The notes beneath the pieces were generated by a model. That model saw only the letters and a program-made list of their open reading frames with translations. It ran no database searches and was not told where the DNA came from. From the NCBI GenBank assembly GCA_028829895.1, contig CM054181.1, positions 61,902,759 to 61,966,758 of the forward strand: 64,000 nucleotides of DNA, in the 5' to 3' direction. This document shows positions 1 to 11,279 of the stretch, one piece after another. Position 1 is the first letter of the stretch; every line of letters begins with the position of its first letter. The stretch is from Sinotaia quadrata. Its lineage: Eukaryota > Mollusca > Gastropoda > Architaenioglossa > Viviparidae. A program made the position numbers and the translations under genes.

Positions 1-491
1 TTTTAATACTATTTTAAGTTAATTAAATTAGACTACTCTCTGAAAATGTATAAACAGAATACTTCCGTAAATGAAATCAGAGTAAGGCCAGCCCCCAGTC
101 CACCAGCACCCTGTGCAAGATTTTTTGTTGCGCCCCAAGACTTTACTAAAATGTTTTTAAAATATATTTTTAAAAATAATTTGGGTAGAATCAAATTTTA
201 CTACCCTGTTCAGCGTGTAAAACTCAGAATCACAAATTATATCATACAGTTAAAATTAACAATGAAACAATACAAACATCTAATCAGTAAAAATTTTGAT
301 TGATATTTAATAAGTGAAGACTTTTTGGTAAATTTATACTATTAAAAAGCATTAATTTTAAGTTTTTAAGAATGTAATGGTACAATTTATTAGAAGACGT
401 ATTTTCACACTGACTTTAAAAAATAAAGCAGTCAATGTAAAATGAATAAATTAAAAAATATAATAATTTAAAATTCAAAATAAAGGATTCA

Positions 492-668
492 GTTGAGAAA
501 GTGGTCAGCCAGGAGACATTTGGGAGCACATTATTGGATGCAATATAGAAAGAGCCACCCCATATACTTTTTTCTATTAAAAGTGGTCAGCCAGGAGACA
601 TTTGGGAGTACATTACTGGATGCAGTATTGGAAAAAGCTACCCCGTATATTTTTTATCTATTAAAAGT
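492..668. repeat. Two-copy tandem duplication, about 88 bp unit
   Basis: Two adjacent copies start with GTGGTCAGCCAGGAGACAT and end near CTATTAAAAGTGG. They differ by a few substitutions. No coding signal is seen. The first 490 bases of the window hold nothing else recognisable. Confidence 0.85.
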
Positions 669-721
669 GGATTAGCGCTTATAAAGTAACATTTTTTAGG
701 GGTGTGGCATCTCTGGAAGTG

Positions 722-860
722 TTGCAAAACAGAAAGTCTAGATGAGTAAATGATGAACAAGTATGCTGCAAAACAGAAGGTCTAGATGAGTAAATGAACA
801 AGTACGCTGCAAAACAGAAAGTCTAGATGAGTAAATGATGAACAAATACGCTGAGGATAT
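722..860. repeat. Minisatellite, about 40-47 bp unit, 3-4 copies
   Basis: GCAAAACAGAAAGTCTAGATG recurs three times in a row with small length changes, and a fourth diverged copy follows near 895. From 930 to 1860 nothing recognisable is seen. Confidence 0.8.
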
Positions 861-1868
861 AAGGGCCAAATATTTGAGTGGGGATCTAAATGTGCAGCAG
901 AACAGAAAATCCAAATGCATCAGCAAGGGGCCATATGCATAATTTCTGGTTAAAAGTTTAATTTGAGACTAACTAGCCAATCCTCTTCTGAGTCAGCATT
1001 AAAGTTGTAATATATTGTTTATTTCTTAATTTATTTTTCTGTATTAAATTTGAATCCTCCCGTATCTCTAGCAAATCTTTTCATGTAATTAATATGATAA
1101 ACTGTACTTTGTTAACAATTCATTTCTTCATCTAGAAGTTAGGTTTGGACATTTCACACAATCGTTTCAGATTCTGTTTTAATTTGGACCTTACAAAGAC
1201 AAATAAATGGTCAAACATGATGAAAAATGGAATGGCAGTAAAGTGTTCAAATGCAAAACACATCATCCAAATTATTTTGAATGTTAGGTTTCCCTTTAGA
1301 AGTTCCAAATGATTAAGTGAAGAATATGATTCATTGCAACGAGACCATTTTATTATGAACTGTGTCCGGTTTTGCCAAAGATGGTACGTTTACAAGAAGA
1401 GCTCAGACCAGTCAGGGTTCCTATTCTGAATTATGATCTCTCTGACTAACGATACACTGGGTGCAAGTCCTGTCACGCGGCTAAGTTTGACACGTCTTTT
1501 CAAAGAGCGCTCTTCACGTGCAACACGACCTCGAGCAGAGGTCGAAACAATGACAATGCGTCACTGAGCTCTGCCAGACAGCTAACTAGGTGTAAATTTT
1601 TTACTATAAAAATAAAATTAAATGTTTAAGGACTCGTGAACAGAAAAATACAGTGACCTGATGCTCATATTTTGTGTGGTAAATGTATCATTAACAAAGT
1701 TTTAGTCCAGGAAAAATAGTACGCAATAAATGTACGCGATATTTCACACATAATTTTTTTTTTTAATGATCCCCTTGCACAACGTACATTTCGGCAGTTA
1801 TATATTCTGAAGTTATATATTGCAAAGCATGCAACCAACAAGCAAATAATAATGTACTCGTAGTTTGA

Positions 1869-1880
1869 CTCTCTCTCTCT

Positions 1881-1957
<77 letters not shown>
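1869..1957. repeat. (CT)n microsatellite
   Basis: About 90 bases of almost pure CT dinucleotide, with two CCCT interruptions near the left end. It abuts the LINE fragment that starts at about 1958. Confidence 0.97.
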
Positions 1958-1959
<2 letters not shown>

Positions 1960-2302
1960 TGGTTGCATCTGTGTTTTATATGCCTTTGAGTCATGGACCC
2001 TCACAGGACCTTTCGAAAGGAGGATACAAGCTACTGAAATGAGATGCTTTCAAAAGTTGCTTGGCATTTCGCATAGAGATCATGTCACGAATGAGGAAAT
2101 GGGAAAAAAAATTAGACAAGCATTTGGGCCCTATGAAGAGCTATTGACCATTGTGAAAAAACGCAAAATGAAATGGTATGGGCATGTCACACGATCAACA
2201 GAGCTTGCCAAGACAATCATGCAAGGTACTGTGCAAGGAGGGCGAAGGAGAGGAAGACAGAGGAAAAGATGGGAGGATAACATCTCAGAGACACATAAAT
2301 GA
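1958..2302 (+). pseudogene. LINE reverse transcriptase ORF, C-terminal fragment
   Basis: The frame reads ...FESWTLTGPFERRIQATEM, then HVTNEEM, KMKWYGHVTRS and GGRRRGRQRKRWEDNI. This is the typical C-terminal end of a widespread animal non-LTR retrotransposon ORF2 (ERRIQ / RWYGHVTR / GRQRKRWEDN signature). Only about 110 residues survive. The polymerase core is absent, the 5' side runs directly into a (CT)n tract, and the product-like frame ends soon after WEDNI in ISETHK and a stop. It is a 5'-truncated, 3'-diverged copy with no expected function. Family-level placement is from recall of the motif; the clade was not determined. Confidence 0.85.
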
Positions 2303-2480
2303 CACAGAGACAAGGACTCCGAGAGCAACACAGATAGAAAATGACACAGACAGGGACTCCGAGAGCAACATAGACAGAAGAGAGAGACACACAAATGACA
2401 CAGACTGAGACTCCGAGAGCAACACAAAAGACACAGAGAGACTCCGAGAGCAACACAGACAGAAGAGAAGCAAAGGAACA
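2300..2480. repeat. Short-period tandem repeat (GACTCCGAGAGCAACA core)
   Basis: The core GACTCCGAGAGCAACA recurs at least four times, spaced by ACACAGACAG-like stretches. It directly follows the LINE fragment and may have grown from its 3' end. Confidence 0.8.
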
Positions 2481-2516
2481 TCCATGTAGACAGAAAAGGA
2501 TTACTCTGCGTCACGG

Positions 2517-2665
2517 ACCCCTTTGAGAATCTGGTGAAATCTATGGGTACCCTCCCTAGAAGAACTCACATAAGCAAAATATAAAAATATAGTGAATATG
2601 TGACTTTCACGGACCCCTTGAAGCCCATTCATGGACCCCAGTTATGAACCCCAGGTCTAGGTCTT
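2517..2665. mobile_element. Possible non-autonomous element fragment
   Basis: Two CACGGACCCC-type stretches, at about 2513 and 2609, bracket a short AT-rich segment, and the right part reads GACCCCTTGAAGCCCATTC. The style resembles short non-autonomous DNA-transposon or SINE remnants, but no target duplication was found. Confidence 0.25.
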
Positions 2666-2721
2666 AGGGCCTATAGTTAAGGTGGATAGTTAGGTTAGGT
2701 TGTAAATGGACTTGAGTTTTA

Positions 2722-2856
2722 GTTGAAGCATAGTTTTGCAGTAAAATAAAAATACAGTGTAGAGGTTAGAAGTATAGTTTTGGAGTAAAATAAAAATACA
2801 GTGTAGAGGTTAGAAGTATAGTTTTGTAGTAAAATAAAACTACAGTGTAGAAGTTG
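2722..2856. repeat. Minisatellite, 44 bp unit, 3 copies
   Basis: AAGTATAGTTTTGGAGTAAA and the following 24 bases recur three times with very few substitutions. Confidence 0.9.
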
Positions 2857-2949
2857 ACTTTCTTTTTACAACTTCGACTGGTATGTTTGCGTATGAATTT
2901 GCATCAGATGCGTTTTAACTGCCTTTCTTTCACTATTACGATATAACTC

Positions 2950-3655
2950 TGGTACAGGATTGCCAATGGTAGGATTTTTAACTACATTTCTTTTATATTA
3001 GCCAAGATGTGTGTCTGGTACAGGATTGCCAATGGTAGGATTTTTAACTACATTTCTTTTATAGCCTTAGCCAAGATGTGTGTCTGGTACAGGATTGCCA
3101 ATGGTAGGATTTTTAGCTACATTTCTTTTATAGCCTTAGCCAAGATGTGTGTCTGGTACAGGATTGCCAATGGTAGGATTTTTAACTACATTTCTTTTAT
3201 ATTAGCCAAGATGTGTGTCTGGTACAGGATTGCCAATGGTAGGATTTTTAACTACATTTCTTTTATAGCCTTAGCCAAGATGTGTGTCTGGTACAGGATT
3301 GCCAATGGTAGGATTTTTAGCTACATTTCTTTTATAGCCTTAGCCAAGATGTGTGTCTGGTACAGGATTGCCAATGGTAGGATTTTTAACTACATTTCTT
3401 TTATATTAGCCAAGATGTGTGTCTGGTACAGGATTGCCAATGGTAGGATTTTTAACTACATTTCTTTTATAGCCTTAGCCAAGATGTGTGTCTGGTACAG
3501 GATTGCCAATGGTAGGATTTTTAGCTACATTTCTTTTATAGCCTTAGCCAAGATGTGTGTCTGGTACAGGATTGCCAATGGTAGGATTTTTAACTACATT
3601 TCTTTTATAGCCGTAGCCAAGATGTATCTCTGGTTTAGGGTTGTCAGCGTTAGGA
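2950..3655. repeat. Higher-order minisatellite, 66/69-bp monomers
   Basis: About ten monomers containing GGTACAGGATTGCCAATGG. Monomers come in three versions: 66 bp (ATATTAGCC junction), 69 bp with AACTACA, and 69 bp with AGCTACA. They repeat in a fixed A-B-C order, giving a 204-bp higher-order unit present three times. All monomer lengths are multiples of three, so a plus-strand frame stays open from 3007 to 3699. No splice or promoter support makes this a gene. The last monomer is diverged. Confidence 0.93.
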
Positions 3656-3659
3656 TACA

Positions 3660-3960
3660 AGTGTACTTAAACACTCCATGTCTGGTCAATAAGCAGTGAA
3701 GCTTTACAAGTGTACATTGCAACAGTTTGGTGAATAAGCAATCCAGTTTATTAATAAATATACATTATTTCTGTCTAGTTAATAACTCAATAAAACAATA
3801 CAAATGTACATTGTGCCCTGTTCTTTCAGCCAGGTTAATTAGCAATCAAGTTAAATGTACATTCTGACAGTCTGGTCAATAAGCAATCAATCTATACAAA
3901 TGTGCATTATTTCAATGTGGTCAATAAGCAATCAAGTTTTACAAATGTACATTTCATCTT
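3660..3960. repeat. Diverged tandem repeat (GGTCAATAAGCAATC core)
   Basis: GGTCAATAAGCA-type cores recur about every 55-70 bases, each followed by a TACAAATGTACATT-like segment. This is an old degenerate array directly after the higher-order minisatellite. Confidence 0.7.
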
Positions 3961-5750
3961 GATCAATAATTTCTAATAGTAGTAATAATACTGAAGTCCA
4001 AGAAACTGAAGAAAGATATGTCAATTGAAAAACTGAATATTTACTGTTTCCATTTAACAAAACTGTTTGAATAGTGATAATAATAGTTAACATGTTCATA
4101 ATGTATAACTGAAAGTTACAGGGCAGTATTATAAACAGTTAATACAGCTTATATAGCTACAAAATGAGCATGGATTAGGAAAGTTGTTAAAAAATAATAG
4201 AATATACTATCACTGAAATAAGACAACTACCTTATATTCAGTTATTCAGTAAATAGTTAAATACACTAATAAAAAATAAAACATAAATAATAAGATTTTT
4301 GCATTGTATGAAGCAAATAAAGTAGCACTAAAGTGACAAACCCATTATGTTTTCAGCTTGTGTTGTATACAACACTTTAGAATCTCACTCACTGATCCAC
4401 TATTAAAAATCAGTAATGTTGTGAATACATATGAAATATTTTCTTAATAATAGAACTGATACTGATTGGATTATAAGACTATTAATAATATGTAATGTTG
4501 CAAATACATATGAAATATTTTCTTAATAGTAGAACTGACACATATTGGATTATGAGACTATTATTAGGCTAGTGACTTTAATGAGGGATGAGGTACAGAT
4601 ATAATGTATTTTAATGTAAAGGATATCCAGCAATATACAAATAAGTAATAATTTAATTTGGAATATATTTCAGTGTTCCATACTACAGTATTATGATTAT
4701 AAGAAATTGGTAATAATAGAATATAACAAAATTTCACACTAAACAACAAAATTCACTAGCAAAAATGCCAAGTTCAGCATTTCAAATCTTACATATGCAC
4801 ATTGAATAAACTAAAAGATACATGAGAGCTAATAATAATATATGCCTACATGAGAAATTAAAACAATAATTATCATTTTAAAGTGGCTGTATCTCCACTG
4901 GTCACAAAGAAACTTTTTAAATCTTATATTTTTTTAATTTGTTCTATGGATCACTAGGCTATAATTGATTTATACATTTATGAAAGCTAAACGTTTTCTT
5001 TAAATTAGCTGCAAAAACTAGTACTGTATTAATATAACTTATGTATATACATATATATTTATTTCAAATTAATTTAGAGTAAGGGTGTGCAGCAAGTATT
5101 ATTTCATCCAAAAGTAAAAAGAAAACTTTCAATTCAGTTCATGTTTAAGATGATTGGAAACACAACTGTGTGCAAAGATGCAATGAATATTTCTTTACTT
5201 CTTCAAATCCATTACAACTATGAACAATAACCGTATTAGTCTCAAGACTGTGTATTTACAGTAGCTGATGCAATAGAGTAACTTATGTGGAAACTATAGT
5301 TAGATTTAATTTCACTAAAAGAAATGACAATGTGTGCTATTTTTTGCAGTCCATAACGTTATACAAAAATGTGTGGTAGTATTTAGGGTAATATTTACAT
5401 TGGTAGTTTAAAAGTGAAATAGAAAAGATATAGAGCATTGTGAATGAAAAGAAAATTGATTTATTTTATAGAAAAATAAAATACTTCTCCTTGTGGGTTT
5501 TGACTCGCACAAAAATGAAAGAAAAATAAAATACTCCTTTCTATCTTTTTTCTCTTAGCCAAATTATTTGACTATCAACATTTAGCACTGTCATATAGGT
5601 GCTACGAACTTTCTTGTGTCAGTTTTGCACGAATAGTAATTAAAAGTTTTCATTCGAATTGCACTGCCCCTTTTGTCACGTGGAGAGGCTAATTTCACCT
5701 CACCTCTGTCGTAGAGGAGATAATGGGCTTTCTTTTGTCAACTCAAAGAG
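3960..5750. other. AT-rich intergenic DNA with one short duplication
   Basis: No gene is seen. At about 4405-4560 a block of about 75 bp is duplicated in tandem (ATACATATGAAATATTTTCTT present twice). Frames are short and not protein-like. Confidence 0.6.
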
Positions 5751-6379
5751 ACACTCCCTATTGTTCGTATCTTAACGGTTTATAGTGGGTTTTCCAAACA
5801 CCCCGGACCCCTGTCGTCTTCCTAACAGCCAGGCGGCTTATATCAAAAGTTAATCCTTCCTCCTCGCCTACACTCGTACACGTGAGAACAACAGTACCTA
5901 TCTTTACTACTGACTGGCGATTGTTGTGCAAACATTTTTTTCTTCTTAGCAGTGTTAGTGAATGGCTATGCATTCTTTCGTACTTCCATCAAATCAACAC
6001 TGCACACATTTATGTACACAAAGGTGTGTACGGTAGACCCAACTGCTCCAAACACAATTGTCGTGTTTAAAAACAAGGAGGTCATTATACGTAATATCGA
6101 AGGAGAGAAGTTATATGACATATATCTAGATGCAAAGTGTTACTCGATGCTATTTTTACTGCAATATTTAAGTTATTAAAACACAAAATTTAGCAGAAAC
6201 AAAATCTAAATAAGGAATAAAAGATATATAAATAAAACAGTTTTAGAATATATTTATATTCGTTTTTTTATTTACAGCTAATCCTAACCCTAAATTTCTC
6301 TTTAAAAAAAAGCACCAAAACTATCTCTAAAATTCCCTAACCATATTTTTTCTCTAACCTAAAAAAAGAGAGTTGTGTA

Positions 6380-6782
6380 TTGAGTCGCTTCTAATCAACG
6401 GTGAGCAATGAGCGGGAAAATATCAGGAAAAAAGTAACTGAAAAAAAGTCACAGGAAAAAAGTCATAGGAAATAAAATCACAAGAAAAAAGTTACAGGAA
6501 ATAAATTCACAATATAAAGTCAAAAGTGTCAGAGTGTATATGTTATAATACTTATTAACAGTAAGTGAAGCAGGAAAAGGCAAGGAGGTTAACTGCTCGC
6601 TCAAAATGTGCGTGATTCTAGTGTATTTTATATACCGTATAAAAGCTTTGTAATACATACATTTAGTTAATTAATTTTCAGTGTAAGTCGGTATGCTTGC
6701 TTATTATTGAGTGAATAACAGTAAATGGAAGTAAGCGACGGCTCATTAGGATCCTCGTTCGATTCTCGCTCGTTGAGGGTAA

Positions 6783-6822
<40 letters not shown>

Positions 6823-6840
6823 GTGTGTGTGTGTGTGTGA
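6380..6840. repeat. Dispersed repeat carrying a (GT)n tract, inverted relative to 9555-10250
   Basis: Three parts match the reverse complement of 9555-10250 in order: the AAGTCACAGGAAA-rich segment, the TTAACAGTAAGTGAAGCA segment at about 6550, and the segment ending in TCGTTCGATTCTCG followed by (GT)n at 6784-6838. The TCGTTCGATTCT stretch resembles a polymerase III B box, so a tRNA-related SINE with a microsatellite tail is possible, but no A box was identified. Confidence 0.6.
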
Positions 6841-7172
6841 CTTGTATATCGTAACATTGTAACATATTATAATTCACGCATTTAATTATGTTACCTGTCC
6901 AATTTTTATTTAAAGACCCTGCTTAGGAATTTTACAGAACTTTAATTTAATTAGATAAATTAATTTCTCCTCTTTCCTTAAACAGACTGGTTGCTCAAAT
7001 TATCTTTCGTCTCATATGAAAATGCGCCTTTGTAGTACAGACAAACAGATTCACGAACAGACAACTTGTGTACAATAGCCGGCATGGAAACCGTTAACAC
7101 TCTCTTAAATCTTTATGCATTCAAAATGTTACATTTAGCTCAGTCGATCCCCCATCCAAACCATAATTAGGT

Positions 7173-7190
7173 CTATATATATATATATAT

Positions 7191-7250
<60 letters not shown>
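7173..7250. repeat. (TA)n(TG)n compound microsatellite
   Basis: About 20 bases of TA repeat followed by about 57 bases of TG repeat. No gene is seen between 6840 and 9550; that stretch is AT-rich with short random frames only. Confidence 0.96.
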
Positions 7251-7254
<4 letters not shown>

Positions 7255-9550
7255 TACTTGCGAAGTTTCAGGTCTGCGGTAAATTTATAAAGCAAGTTTG
7301 GCTCTGAAGACTGTAAAAGTTACTGGAGTCCTTTCAAGTCTTCTATAAATGTTTCAAACTTGTTCTACCAAAATTGATCAGAGGCTCCCACTTTATACAG
7401 TTTATCAGCTATTAATTATTCACTGTGTTAAATTTGTAACCAGAAAACATGTTAGTTTGCCTTCACTCGTGCTATAATCCAGCTAATCAAACGTAGGCAT
7501 GACATTTCAAGGAGTGTGGCATCTTGGAAGAGCAAAGAACACTTACTTCGCGATCAATCTATTCACCGCACTCCCTGCAAAGGACTATGTGCTCTGTATA
7601 GAAGCCTACATAACTTTTTCTTGTTTTCAGTGTTTCAAGCCGTAAGTAAGAAGGAAATACGCAATGTAATAACCAAACTGAAACTGAAACAAATAAGCAA
7701 ACTGAAACTTACTTAAAATCATGTGTGAAATATTGAAACTCGATTTGACAGTTATTTCAAAACTTTAATTAAACTAGTTTATTTGATTTTAGGAAAAATA
7801 TTAAAAGTTTAAACTAGTTTCATATATCATCAAATAATAAGAAAGCTTCAATTAATAAACATTTCTATATGTGCCTTTGTACTTAGTAAGAAGTGGCAGG
7901 AGAATGACCTGCTGTTTATTAGTCATATGCTTGAATCATGAATCTATTTTTATTAATGCTATCATCCTTTTAGTTCATTCATATGTAATGCTTGTCTGTA
8001 AATGAGGTCGTGTGGTTTGCGTGGAATGTGTACACTTTAATAAAACAAACAGATAGAGAGAAAGGAAAGAGAGTGAAATAGAGTAGTAATTTACTAGATT
8101 ATATTGTAATAATTCAGTGAATACACAAATGCGTTCATTTTTAAAGACACAAATGTCATATTATCTTGCTAATCAGTATTGGCATACAGCTTATTTGTCG
8201 CCAAACATTTTTATCTCTCTCTCTATTGATTTGATGTTAAATTGCTCGTAACATTGAGTAAGCAGATGCATTTCGATACGTGAAGAAAAAAATTTAAAAA
8301 ATGTGTAGTTTGTTTGTTTCCATTCTATTGGTTATTTTTTCTTTTTTTTTAAGGAAGATTAAATCAGCAAACATTTTTTTGTTTATAAAGTGAGTATGGA
8401 ATTTCGTCTTTGTATTTAATAAAAAATGGCAAGAGAATGACCTTACAATAACTTTAGTATAATATTTTAACTTTATGCGCCCAATTATGAACAAAACTAC
8501 ATTGTCTTCTTCTGCTTTGGTTTACGGAGTGACCAATAATATTTTAAAGATATCAAACGTAATACTAATTTACACCATCTCTGTTTTAGAAAAATAAATA
8601 TGGAAATACAGAATCTGAATACAGTGAAACACGACTAAAAAGAATAGAGTAAGCGATATCTTTTATTCAAATAAAAGTGATCATTCCTTAGAGAAACCTC
8701 TTAAAGGGTTCTAAAAGGAAATAAGCATTATTTAAACTTTTATTATGTTAATTAAGTAATTGATTTAATTAAAGAATATTAAGGCACTCTGACAGGTTAA
8801 TTGTTTTCTTTTGTTGATTCTGATTCTGACAAATTGGAGCAATATTACAAATACCTCTTTGAACAAATAAACTGTTTCTGCGTGTGCTGAACCCGAATCT
8901 GAAGTTAGTTTTATTAAATTCCTCGTACTTTAAGAGATATGCACATAATTAAAAAAATAAAATTTTCACAAAAAATTCATAATTCGAGATATATGAAATA
9001 TTATCGTTTCAAAATAAGCCACGCGTATTTCTGCATCATCCTGCAAAGGCTGTCAAAATTTCAGCGACTTTAGTAGAAAACGCGATTTGGCGCCAAAATT
9101 TCATTGTCTCGAAAAATCGACTTTACTTACTAATGCAAGGCACTAGACTATTGAGAGAAGTGTTGACATTTTGACAAAAGGTGAATTTCTACAAAACTAA
9201 TTGTCAGAAAAGGACTAAAATTGGTAGGCATGAAGCAAAATCATTTGTGACTCCGAATATAAAATAAAAAGTCGGATATTCGAAAAGACTCTAGAGAAAA
9301 ACACGTTCATGCACCCCCTACTAAAAAAAATTGAGTTTTCTTGATTTTTCGAAGCGTTCGACTTTTTATCTGACGAACGCTTTACTCTACATGCATTGAA
9401 TTCAGGTAACTAATGCACAACCACGGGTCCTATGACCTCTAATTATTGAGTATTTTTAGAGTAATCCATGTCGGAAATAATTAGGTTCAAACTGCTTAAA
9501 TGCAGATGGAAGGTGTTTACTTACATACAAGTCTTCAAAAGTATAGCTAG

Positions 9551-9554
<4 letters not shown>

Positions 9555-9623
<69 letters not shown>

Positions 9624-9634
9624 CACACACACAC

Positions 9635-9681
<47 letters not shown>

Positions 9682-10250
9682 TTTAATCCCAAGGGAAAAT
9701 CGAACCGCGATCTAACTGAGCCGCCACTTACTTCCTTTTACTGTTATTCAGTAAATAATGTACATATATATCGACTTACAAATAAAATTAATCCAAACAG
9801 AACTAAATATATGATTTAGAATGCATTTATAGGGTATATAAAATACACGCTCGTGCACACCAAAGACAAAAGCGGACATACACGCATACATTATTAACGT
9901 TTTTACACCCGGAAGGGTATTTAATAACCATGCACATCTTCAGCAAGCTGTTAACCTCCGTGACATTTCGTGCTTCGCTTACACTAAGTTACAGTTAATA
10001 AACAGTATAACACATACACAGTGACTTACGACAAGAAGAACATCACGCCAACGCGAAAAACCAATAATCCCTAATCATACTCCCCCCAGGCATGCTTTTG
10101 CTTCACTTACAGTTAATAAACTGTATAACACATACACACTGACTTACGACTTAATATTATACATATATTGTGACTTTATTTCCGGTGACTTTTTTCCTTG
10201 TGACTTTATTTCCTAAGACTTCATTCTGTGACTCATTTTCTTGTGACTTT
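9555..10250. repeat. Dispersed repeat with (AC)n tract, inverted copy of 6380-6840
   Basis: An (AC)n tract at 9555-9676 is followed by AATCGAACCGCGATC and later TTACAGTTAATAAAC and TGTGACTTTATTTCC. These match the reverse complement of the 6.4-6.8 kb repeat. Part of the segment recurs again near 10725-10870, inside the tandem duplication to the right. Confidence 0.65.
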
Positions 10251-10347
10251 CAATGCAATAACACACTGGCCCTAGTTTTTTTCCTCTGTATAAAACTATC
10301 CTGTGAAAACGTGAATATGTTTCAAAATGGCAAGTTATGGGGTTATG

Positions 10348-10399
<52 letters not shown>

Positions 10400-10490
10400 G
10401 CGAACAAAAAGAAAGAGACAGAAAAGAAAGTAATAGAGACTCTAATCTTCCTTTGATCATCTAAGATATTGATGAACAATCAACATAAGG

Positions 10491-10541
10491 TTTGATTGAT
10501 TGAGTGTAGGGGGCGCTTGCGGCTTCCGCCGCTTTCGCGCA
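10491..10541 (+). mobile_element. 51-bp GC-rich mini-insertion with 9-bp flanking repeat
   Basis: The module runs TTGATTGATTGAGTGTAGGG to GCCGCTTTCGCGC and is bordered on both sides by AACATAAGG (10482-10490 and 10542-10550). The second tandem unit lacks it at the equivalent place near 11035, which acts as an empty site. A reverse-complement copy sits elsewhere in the second unit at 11110-11162. The centre can fold into a GCGGC-TTCC-GCCGC hairpin. Confidence 0.6.
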
Positions 10542-10887
10542 AACATAAGGTATCAAGTCTCGCTGGCGGTACTTTGTATAACTTTGATGTACAGTTAGGC
10601 ATCGCAGGCTTACAATAAAAATGTTAGACCAGAGCAGAAGGTAAGCCTTCTGTTCACGCTTCGCAGCTTGAAGAACAGCACGCCAACGCGAAAAACCAAT
10701 AATCCCTAATCATACTCCCCCAGGCATGCTTTTGCTTCACTTACAGTTAATAAACAGTATAACACATACACACTGACTTACGTCTTAATATTATACATTT
10801 ATTTCCTGTGACTTTTTTCATTGTGACTTTATTTCCTAAGACTTCATTCTGTGAAAAAGTGAATATGTTTTAAATGGGCAAGTTATG

Positions 10888-10955
<68 letters not shown>

Positions 10956-11109
10956 AAAAAGACAGAGACAGAAAAGAAATTAACAGAGAAGAGAGAATCT
11001 AATCTCTTTGATTATCTAAGTTTCTATGTCAACAATCACCTAAGGTAGCAAGTCTAGCTGGCGGTACTGTGTATAACTTTGATGTAGAGTTAGGCACACT
11101 CAGGCCTAC

Positions 11110-11162
11110 GCTCGCGAAAGCGGCGGAAGCCGGAAACGCCCCCTACACTCAATCAATCAATC
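11110..11162 (-). mobile_element. Second copy of the GC-rich mini-insertion, opposite orientation
   Basis: On the minus strand this matches 10493-10540 nearly base for base, with two differences in the GGGGGCG(C/T)TT(G/C)CGG part. It interrupts the second tandem unit at a different place from the first copy. Flanking duplication was not clear here. Confidence 0.55.
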
Positions 11163-11279
11163 AGTCCTACTCTCTGCTTTGTCTACCTTCTGTTCACGCT
11201 TCACAGCGTCTTGAACAGCACGCCAACGCGAAAGACCAATAATCTTAATCCCTAATCCCTAAAGGCATGCTTTACAGTT

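Larger units (their letters stand above)
10033..11270. repeat. Tandem duplication of a 0.55-0.65 kb unit
   Basis: AGAACATCACGCCAACGCG-type junctions occur at about 10033, 10673 and 11213. Each unit then holds, in order, the TGTGACTTTATTTCC segment, CAAGTTATGG plus (TG)n(AG)n (10351-10400 and 10888-10953), a GAACAAAAAG segment, CTGGCGGTACT, and TTCTGTTCACGCTTC. The two units differ by small indels and by the placement of a 51-bp GC-rich module. Confidence 0.85.

Noticed and set aside
3007..3699. 230-codon frame in the higher-order minisatellite as a gene
   Set aside because: The monomers are multiples of three bases, which alone explains the open frame. No signal, domain, splice site or flanking gene structure supports it.
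6270..6370. CTAACCCTAA-like text suggesting telomeric repeat
   Set aside because: Only one or two irregular copies among AT-rich sequence; not a telomere array.
9456..9692. Frames through (AC)n and (GT)n tracts here and at 10.3, 18.5, 24.3 and 61.1 kb
   Set aside because: Dinucleotide repeats have no stop codons in some frames, so these are artefacts.
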